NCBI GenBank assembly: GCA_937880065.1
Contig: CALFMA010000067.1
Coordinates: 1-6,343, forward strand
Source: an uncultured Ruminococcus sp.
GTDB taxonomy: Bacteria; Bacillota_A; Clostridia; Oscillospirales; Ruminococcaceae
Reading direction: 5' to 3'
Length of the DNA: 6,343 bases
A program made the translations under genes and the position numbers. How positions within the stretch are numbered: position 1 is the stretch's first letter; the number at the start of each line of letters is the position of its first letter. The notes beneath the pieces are model-generated. The model saw only the letters and a program-made list of their open reading frames with translations, was not told the DNA's origin and did not search any database. Positions 6,046 through 6,343 of this stretch are shown one piece after another.

Positions 6046-6343
6046 ATGAGAATTAAATCCATTATGGCGGCGGTTTCAGCTTTGGTAATGAGCATAAGTG
6101 CGATTGCACCTGTGAGCATTAGTGCGGCTGATAACGAGTACTATCGTGACAGCTTTGAAAGCGGCGAAGGTGACTGGACAGGCAGAGGTTCTGCAACTGT
6201 ATCAGCAAGCAGTTCAAAGGCTTACGACGGCAGCAGCTCACTTTTTGTTGAGGGCAGAGCCGAAAAACACGGGGCTGAGCTTTCCGGCATGGACGGCATC
6301 AAGATCTGCGCCTCCCGGCTGGAAGATCAAAATCTTTTGCACC
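6046..6343 (+). CDS. Secreted CBM22-containing glycanase (probably xylanase), N-terminal part; 3' end cut
   Basis: The visible 99 residues begin with a clear signal peptide: basic MRIK, a hydrophobic core, and a cleavage site after S-I-S-A near residue 27. From about residue 32 the sequence (SFESGEGDWTGRGSATVSASSSKAYDGSSSLFVEGRAE) matches the start of CBM22 xylan-binding modules, with their Trp, GRG and AYDGSSSL elements. CBM22 usually precedes a GH10 or GH11 xylanase or an esterase, so export and xylan binding are likely, but the catalytic domain is outside the window. A strong AAAGGGGG ribosome site precedes the ATG by about 7 bases. After residue ~73 the expected W-[NH]-G-A continuation is lost or altered (KHGAELSGMDGIKI) and GC rises sharply, so the last ~75 bases may come from elsewhere. 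The frame is open at the window edge. The alternative is a divergent CBM22 lacking that Trp. Confidence 0.75.
   Translation, partial: MRIKSIMAAVSALVMSISAIAPVSISAADNEYYRDSFESGEGDWTGRGSATVSASSSKAYDGSSSLFVEGRAEKHGAELSGMDGIKICASRLEDQNLLH
6262..6343. other. GC-rich tail, possible second chimeric junction
   Basis: From about 6265 the sequence shifts to higher GC and different codon use (ATCTGCGCCTCCCGGCTGG), and similarity to the CBM22 pattern ends. The reading frame stays open but the residues match nothing I recognise. It may be foreign sequence joined at the contig end. Confidence 0.45.

Overview
The window reads mainly as a fragment of a fibre-degrading gut Firmicute close to Ruminococcus (Oscillospiraceae). 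This rests on a DnaD/DnaC-type helicase-loading pair, an ECF sigma/anti-sigma pair, Thr-rich secreted protein sequence, and a divergent secreted enzyme that starts with a CBM22-like xylan-binding module. The lineage is inferred from protein style and was not checked against a database.

Layout: (1) 1-~765, AT-rich, + strand: the N-terminal ~246 residues of a BadF/NAGK-type sugar kinase, cut off at an abrupt junction. (2) ~765-1187, - strand: the first ~140 residues of a membrane-anchored or secreted Thr-rich protein, cut at the same point. (3) 1188-1772: AT-rich spacer with the promoter of (2), a cluster of GTTACA boxes and, at its right end, the terminator of the replication operon. (4) 1773-3731, - strand: a DnaD/DnaB-like replisome protein followed by a DnaC/DnaI-like AAA+ helicase loader. 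The two are translationally coupled and both use non-ATG starts. (5) 3732-3930: promoter of that operon and a strong hairpin terminator for the next gene. (6) 3931-5839, - strand: an ECF sigma factor overlapping a single-pass membrane anti-sigma factor with two extracellular domains. (7) 5840-6045: divergent control region with three palindromes. (8) 6046-end, + strand: signal peptide plus CBM22-like start of a secreted glycanase, whose last ~75 bases look foreign.

How it may work together: the sigma/anti-sigma pair probably senses something outside the cell. Its divergent promoter region is shared with a secreted xylan-binding protein, so a link between envelope or substrate sensing and plant-fibre degradation is plausible but unproven. 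The replication operon is a housekeeping unit. The odd sequence at both ends is most simply explained by chimeric joins (assembly artefact or rearrangement). I see no CRISPR, tRNA, rRNA, transposase or recognisable defence system, and no convincing new multi-gene system beyond the sigma/anti-sigma/glycanase arrangement.
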